NCBI GenBank assembly: GCA_903944255.1
Contig: CAJARE010000368.1
Span: forward strand, 1 to 10,074
Direction of reading: 5' to 3'
From: an uncultured beta proteobacterium
GTDB taxonomy: Bacteria > Pseudomonadota > Gammaproteobacteria > Burkholderiales > Burkholderiaceae
DNA length: 10,074 nt
The notes below the pieces were generated by a model that made no database searches, had not been told where the DNA came from, and saw nothing but the letters and a program-made list of their open reading frames with translations. A program made the position numbers and the translations under genes. Shown here in pieces: positions 6,629-10,074 of this stretch; position 1 is the stretch's first letter; the number at the start of each line of letters is the position of its first letter.

Positions 6629-7336
6629 TCAGTCTGATATCAACTCTTGATGTAGGTAGCGTTTAGCAGCTTGTGTTTGAGGATCAGCAAAGAAAGGACC
6701 TACGGGTCCTTTTTCTTTTATTTCACCATGATCAATAAAGATGATGTATTGCGCAAGTCTTTGTACTTGAGCCAGTTGATGTGAAGAAAAAATAACATCG
6801 GTATTTTGCACATCAAATTTGCGAATGATCTCTTCAACTTGCTCGGTTGTATTCGGATCTAAGTTTGCGGTAGGCTCATCTAGTAAGACTAAGTTTGGCT
6901 TTTGCAAAATGGCACGACCAAGGCAAAGCTTCTGACGCTCCCCGGCAGATAGCTTGTGAGCAGGACTAGAGACTAGAGTCCCCAAGCCAACCTGTTCGAT
7001 GACTTGCTCAATGTCTCCCGCAGTTATGGTGGAGTCTGCATCTCTGACCATGCTGATATTCGCTCTAGTAGAGGCTTTAATCATGGGAGTGTGATGTAAA
7101 ACCAGTGCAGTCTTATTGGCAAATGAGTAGCTCACTGTTCCGGTATCTGGTTTGATGAGCCCATCTAACATCTTTAAAAAGGTAGTTTTGCCCGCTCCAT
7201 TTGGACCAATGCAAGCAGTAATTCTATCGGCAGGAATAATGGCGTGGGGAATATTGAGAATGACGCGTCCATTACTTTTAACAGTGATATCGCGTAGCTC
7301 GATAAATCTTTCAAATTGCTCGGTCACATTAACCAT
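6629..7336 (-). CDS. tupC: Tungstate-type ABC transporter ATP-binding protein
   Basis: A 235-residue ABC ATPase that would power oxyanion uptake through the adjacent permease. Walker A is GPNGAGKT (44-51), the signature is LSAGERQ (129-135) in place of LSGGQ, Walker B is LVLLDE (149-154), followed by PTANLD, and the H-loop histidine is H186 in SSHQ. Where a Q-loop glutamine is expected (after LVL, near residue 81) the sequence reads HH. The protein lacks the C-terminal Mop/TOBE domain of the longer molybdate ATPase ModC, which together with the partner favours the TupC-like class. It overlaps tupB by eight bases (ATGGTTAA), indicating coupled translation. The 3' end of the coding sequence carries the terminator of the opposing fdh operon. 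Tungstate as substrate is inferred from the permease and the formate dehydrogenase neighbour; molybdate or another oxyanion is possible. Confidence 0.85.
   Translation of the reverse strand: MVNVTEQFERFIELRDITVKSNGRVILNIPHAIIPADRITACIGPNGAGKTTFLKMLDGLIKPDTGTVSYSFANKTALVLHHTPMIKASTRANISMVRDADSTITAGDIEQVIEQVGLGTLVSSPAHKLSAGERQKLCLGRAILQKPNLVLLDEPTANLDPNTTEQVEEIIRKFDVQNTDVIFSSHQLAQVQRLAQYIIFIDHGEIKEKGPVGPFFADPQTQAAKRYLHQELISD
6693..6719 (+). terminator. Intrinsic terminator of the fdh operon, inside tupC on the opposite strand
   Basis: AAAGGACC (6693-6700), loop TACG (6701-6704) and GGTCCTTT (6705-6712) form a perfect 8-base-pair stem; a T-rich run TTTTTCTTTT spans 6710-6719. The closing C-G pair makes a C(UACG)G loop, one of the very stable UNCG tetraloops. 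It lies 65 bases after the last fdh stop. The same DNA encodes TupC residues of about 207-216. On the minus strand the stem is followed by TCTTT, so some termination in that direction is possible. Confidence 0.88.
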
Positions 7337-8024
7337 AACGACGCTCCGCTACTTGACGAACTACAAACGTAAATAGATTTGCTAGGAGAACAATTCCAAG
7401 CAAGACAATGCCTAAGGCAAGCGCTAAGGGCAGATCACCCTTGCTGGTTTCTAAAGCGATTGCAGTGGTCATCGTTCTGGTTGAGTTTTGAATGTTGCCA
7501 CCCACAATCATGACAGCGCCAACCTCTGAAATGGCTCTAGCAAGACCTGCTAGGATGGCAATCGTTAGTGAGAAACGGCAATCCCAGACAAGCCATTTCA
7601 GACGCGAAGAAGCAGGCAATCTGAGGCTTAAGAAGGAGTCGCGGTGAATGCGCCAGGAGTCTTCAAGGATCTGACGGCTTAGGGCTGCAATTAAGGGGGT
7701 TGTCAGCAGTGTTTGGGCGATGATCATGCCCTTAGCAGTGAAAAGCCAGCCCCAGACCCCTAATGGCCCTGAGCGAGAGAGCATGAGATAGACCACCACA
7801 CCAATAATCACCGTGGGCACCCCCATTAAGGTATTGAGGGTCACAATGGTGGCTTTTTTGCCTTTAAATTCTTCTGTAGCCAAAAGCGCCCCCAATGGCA
7901 GGCCTAACAAGGTCCCAAAAAGAAGGGCAGTAAAGCTTACTTTTAATGAGACCAGCACAATGCCTAGAACACCACTATCTAAATGGGCGAGCAAGCTAAA
8001 GGCATCTTGAAAAGTAGTGAACAT
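7329..8024 (-). CDS. tupB: Tungstate-type ABC transporter permease
   Basis: A 231-residue inner-membrane protein of the binding-protein-dependent permease fold, with about five or six hydrophobic segments. The cytoplasmic coupling loop contains ARAISEVGAVMIVGGNI (about residues 163-179), followed by TRTMTTAIALETSKGDL. This pattern is characteristic of TupB/WtpB-like tungstate permeases in my recollection, rather than of ModB or sulfate permeases. It overlaps tupC by eight bases. The ATG at 8024 has only a weak site (TTGAG) before it, and no in-frame alternative start lies close upstream. The substrate-binding gene tupA, normally first in this operon, is absent: upstream on the other strand lies a [2Fe-2S] protein gene instead. 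The binding protein must be encoded elsewhere, perhaps beyond the left edge near the fdh genes. Confidence 0.87.
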   Translation of the reverse strand: MFTTFQDAFSLLAHLDSGVLGIVLVSLKVSFTALLFGTLLGLPLGALLATEEFKGKKATIVTLNTLMGVPTVIIGVVVYLMLSRSGPLGVWGWLFTAKGMIIAQTLLTTPLIAALSRQILEDSWRIHRDSFLSLRLPASSRLKWLVWDCRFSLTIAILAGLARAISEVGAVMIVGGNIQNSTRTMTTAIALETSKGDLPLALALGIVLLGIVLLANLFTFVVRQVAERRYG

Positions 8025-8091
8025 GCGCTCAATTCTATCAAGGCAATGGCAAAATGGACTTTGTGAACGATTTAACTCCTCATTTTGACCT
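8025..8091. promoter_or_regulatory. Divergent intergenic region between tupB and the BFD-like gene
   Basis: These 67 bases separate two genes that point away from each other, so promoters for both should lie here or just inside them. I see no strong -35/-10 pair on either strand. A TAGAAT hexamer on the minus strand (8033-8038) could be a -10 for tupB but lacks a well-spaced -35 and would start transcription at the gene start. No clear operator or molybdate/tungstate-responsive repeat was recognised. Confidence 0.4.
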
Positions 8092-8292
8092 ATGGCTGAA
8101 GTAGTTTGCCTTTGTAACGCAGTGGTTGACGAAGATCTTCGTGACTATCTCGATACTCATCCGATCAACTCCATTGAAGAGTTGCGTGAGCAGGCGTCTA
8201 TTTGCAATAAATGCATGCAGTGTCAAGAATTGGTTGAGGGTGAAATTTACTTGGCTAGAGTCAGGCGTCAAAGTGCGTCAGGACAGTTTTAA
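8092..8292 (+). CDS. BFD-like [2Fe-2S]-binding protein
   Basis: A 66-residue protein resembling bacterioferritin-associated ferredoxin. The paired cysteines C6 and C8 (VCLCNAV) and C38 and C41 (ICNKC) match the C-x-C and C-x2-C arrangement that holds a [2Fe-2S] cluster in the BFD fold. A fifth cysteine, C44, follows. The middle, about residues 13-35, is the expected helix-rich part (DEDLRDYL, SIEELREQA). In characterised bacteria Bfd helps release iron from bacterioferritin; no ferritin gene is visible here, so this role is only suggested. The ATG at 8092 lacks a good ribosome site, and no better start is visible because residues 5-8 are already within the motif. Its stop overlaps the next start as TAATG (8290-8294). 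Confidence 0.85.
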   Translation: MAEVVCLCNAVVDEDLRDYLDTHPINSIEELREQASICNKCMQCQELVEGEIYLARVRRQSASGQF

Positions 8293-9044
8293 TGAGCTTG
8301 AGTAAAGGCGCTCGATTTACAGTCATGAGTATGAATGTCCATAAGGGACTTTCTCCGCTGCATCGACACTCAACGATTTATCAGTTGCGCCAAAATATGC
8401 GCAGCCATCATCCTGACCTTCTTTTTTTACAAGAATTACAACAAGAACACCGCGGTAGAGTTAGACGTTTTGAGCAGTGGCCATTGATGGAATTGACTCA
8501 TTTTCTATCAGAGGATTTTTGGCGAGACTGGCACTATGGCAAGAATGTTGAATATCCTGATGGGCATCATGGCAATGCAATTTTGTCTAAGCATCCGATG
8601 CAAAAAGGGGAAAACTACGATATATCTGCCTACCGGTTTGAGCGTCGTGGGCTATTGCATAGCGTGACACAGCTCGAAGGCTTTGATAAACCCATTCATT
8701 GCTTTTGTGTGCATCTAGCATTATTTGAGCGCGGTAGAGAGCGTCAACTGGAAGAAATTATTGGGTACATTAAGGCTCTGGCGCAAGATGGGCCTACTAT
8801 TGTCGCTGGGGACTTTAATGATTGGCGTAATCGGGTTAGTGGGCCGATGCGCGCAGCAGGCTTTGATGAAGTCTTCGAGGCTTTGACTGGCGCACCAGCT
8901 AAAACCTTCCCTAGTATTAGGCCATTATTGGCCATGGATCGTATTTATGTTCGAGGTCTCAAGATTCATTCTGCGAATATTTTGCATGAATGGATGAAGC
9001 TATCGGATCATCTTGGAATTACTGCTGAATTGGAAATGCTATGA
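8292..9044 (+). CDS. Endonuclease/exonuclease/phosphatase-family protein (YbhP-like)
   Basis: A 250-residue protein with the metal-dependent EEP fold shared by DNase I, exonuclease III and phosphoesterases. Expected active-site residues are all present: N15 in SMNVHKG, E48 in LFLQELQ, H141 in FCVHLA, D174 and N176 in VAGDFNDW, D216 in AMDRIYV, and D239-H240 in LSDHLG. There is no signal peptide, so it should act in the cytoplasm. Its size and its position before a cardiolipin synthase resemble E. coli YbhP, which lies beside clsB. The substrate (nucleic acid, phosphoinositide-like or phospholipid-derived phosphoester) cannot be told from the motifs. AGGA at 8280-8283 supports the start, and both ends overlap neighbouring genes by 1-4 bases, so the three genes are probably one transcript. 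Confidence 0.9.
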   Translation: MSLSKGARFTVMSMNVHKGLSPLHRHSTIYQLRQNMRSHHPDLLFLQELQQEHRGRVRRFEQWPLMELTHFLSEDFWRDWHYGKNVEYPDGHHGNAILSKHPMQKGENYDISAYRFERRGLLHSVTQLEGFDKPIHCFCVHLALFERGRERQLEEIIGYIKALAQDGPTIVAGDFNDWRNRVSGPMRAAGFDEVFEALTGAPAKTFPSIRPLLAMDRIYVRGLKIHSANILHEWMKLSDHLGITAELEML

Positions 9045-10074
9045 ATGACCTGCTGAATATATTTTTAGAGTCTACTTTAGATTTTAGTGTGAATGGACTC
9101 CTTCTACTTCATTTTTTACTAGTGACTTATTTTATCGGCGTTATTATTTCTGTCAGAAGGCCAGTTGGCGTTGCCTTTGCTTGGATTTTTATTGTCATGA
9201 CATTTCCGGTAATCGGAATTAGCCTCTATGTGTTAATAGGTGAGCGTCCGGTAGGTCGTAAGCTAACGCGAAAAATTACCCGCATGAATCGCGAATATGC
9301 AAAGATCACTGAGGATATGAGATCTATGTATGCAGCGGATAAGCTCAAGCTACCAATTCAAGCCCGCTCATTTAGTCTTTTAGCAGAATCCAATAACGGC
9401 ACACCTGTAGTTGATGGAAATAAGGTCGAGTTACATACCAATTCATTGCAAATCCTTCAACTCTTTATTGATGAGATTAACCAGGCGAAAGCAAGTCTTC
9501 ATCTTGAGTTCTATATTTGGGCCTTAGGTGGTGATGCTGACCGAGTAGGGGAGGCATTAATTGCTGCCTCTAAGCGGGGGGTTGCTTGTCGCGTTTTATT
9601 GGACTCCTTGGGTAGTAAAGATTGGTTTAAATCTAAATGGCCAGCGCGCTTCCGTAATGCCGGTATAGAGGTCACGGAAGCATTGCCTATTCAAATTGGA
9701 AGGTTTCAATTTCGTCGCGCTGATTTGCGTTTGCATCGAAAAATATTTGTGATTGATAACGCTATCGTATGGACTGGCAGCATGAATTTAGTAGATCCCC
9801 GCACATTTAAGCAAGATTCTGGAGTAGGTGAGTGGGTAGATGCCATGGTTCGCGTTGAAGGCCCAGTAGCGGCACAGTTTGAACTGACATTTGCTTTTGA
9901 TTGGAGTGTTGATAATCCCAAGATTACCAATTTTAGAGATCAGAAGCCTCAAATGGTCAGTTCTGAGGGTGGAGTGATTGCGCAGGAACTAGCATCAGGC
10001 CCGGTATATCGCGATGACATTTTGTATCAGGTGATGTTGTCTGCCATTATTGATGCGCAAGAGGAGTTGACAAT
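9041..10074 (+). CDS. cls: Cardiolipin synthase, N-terminal 344 residues (3' end outside window)
   Basis: The frame opens at ATG 9041, overlapping the previous stop (ATGA), and runs to the window edge. Two hydrophobic segments (about residues 18-38 and 43-66) and the motif FPVIGISLYVLIGERPVG match the membrane N-terminal domain of ClsA-type synthases. The first phospholipase D motif is H232-x-K234-x4-D239 (LHRKIFVID), followed by GSMN. The second HKD motif should lie beyond residue 344; known ClsA proteins are near 480 residues. The enzyme joins phosphatidylglycerol with another phospholipid to make cardiolipin at the inner membrane. An ATG at 9045 is out of frame. Assignment to the family is firm; distinguishing it from related PLD transferases would need the missing half. 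Confidence 0.92.
   Translation, partial: MNDLLNIFLESTLDFSVNGLLLLHFLLVTYFIGVIISVRRPVGVAFAWIFIVMTFPVIGISLYVLIGERPVGRKLTRKITRMNREYAKITEDMRSMYAADKLKLPIQARSFSLLAESNNGTPVVDGNKVELHTNSLQILQLFIDEINQAKASLHLEFYIWALGGDADRVGEALIAASKRGVACRVLLDSLGSKDWFKSKWPARFRNAGIEVTEALPIQIGRFQFRRADLRLHRKIFVIDNAIVWTGSMNLVDPRTFKQDSGVGEWVDAMVRVEGPVAAQFELTFAFDWSVDNPKITNFRDQKPQMVSSEGGVIAQELASGPVYRDDILYQVMLSAIIDAQEELT

Noticed and set aside
6629..8024. Assignment as a molybdate ModBC transporter
   Set aside because: The ATPase is short and lacks the Mop/TOBE domain, and the permease loop motifs look TupB/WtpB-like; molybdate transport is still not excluded.
9706..9930. Minus-strand open frame within cls
   Set aside because: It lies opposite the HKD-motif region of the cardiolipin synthase and shows no independent coding evidence.
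1..10074. Mobile elements, CRISPR arrays, tRNA or rRNA genes
   Set aside because: No transposase or integrase frames, regularly spaced repeats, or recognisable RNA gene sequences were seen.

Overview
The window looks like a chromosomal segment of a low-to-moderate-GC betaproteobacterium. The family content and gene order (periplasmic formate dehydrogenase cluster of the FDH3 type, an endonuclease-like gene before a cardiolipin synthase, a BFD-like ferredoxin) fit the Burkholderiales. The AT-leaning codon use would suit a Polynucleobacter-like freshwater lineage. That genus assignment is an inference from composition and recalled family context, not from any search.

Positions 1-6628 hold one rightward formate dehydrogenase locus. 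It begins inside the C-terminal end of a 4Fe-4S accessory protein (1-285), which overlaps a TorD-family chaperone (282-932). A 123-base gap with two mutually exclusive hairpins follows. Then come a tiny twin-arginine (Tat) protein (1056-1277), the catalytic subunit FdhA (1347-4325), the four-cluster iron-sulfur subunit FdhB (4353-5009), a small lipoprotein (5009-5245), the cytochrome b subunit FdhC (5293-6348) and a small secreted protein (6359-6628). Together they would form a periplasm-facing, Tat-exported enzyme. It oxidises formate to CO2 at a molybdenum or tungsten bis-MGD centre with a cysteine ligand and passes electrons through 4Fe-4S clusters and haem b to the quinone pool. Three small proteins in the locus (73, 78 and 89 residues) have no assigned biochemical role and are the best candidates for undescribed parts of the complex.

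Positions 6629-8024 hold a leftward pair encoding a tungstate-type ABC transporter: permease TupB and ATPase TupC, overlapping by 8 bases. The usual binding-protein gene tupA is not next to them. The last fdh gene and tupC converge with no gap, and the intrinsic terminator of the fdh operon lies inside the tupC coding sequence. Oxyanion uptake beside a formate dehydrogenase suggests the transporter supplies metal to the enzyme.

Positions 8092-10074 hold a second rightward cluster with overlapping start/stop codons: a BFD-like [2Fe-2S] protein, an endonuclease/exonuclease/phosphatase-fold protein, and a cardiolipin synthase cut off by the window end. The last two recall the E. coli ybhP-clsB neighbourhood, although the synthase here has the membrane N-terminus of the ClsA type.

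No RNA genes, mobile elements or CRISPR arrays were seen, and no gene-free stretch exceeds about 125 bases.
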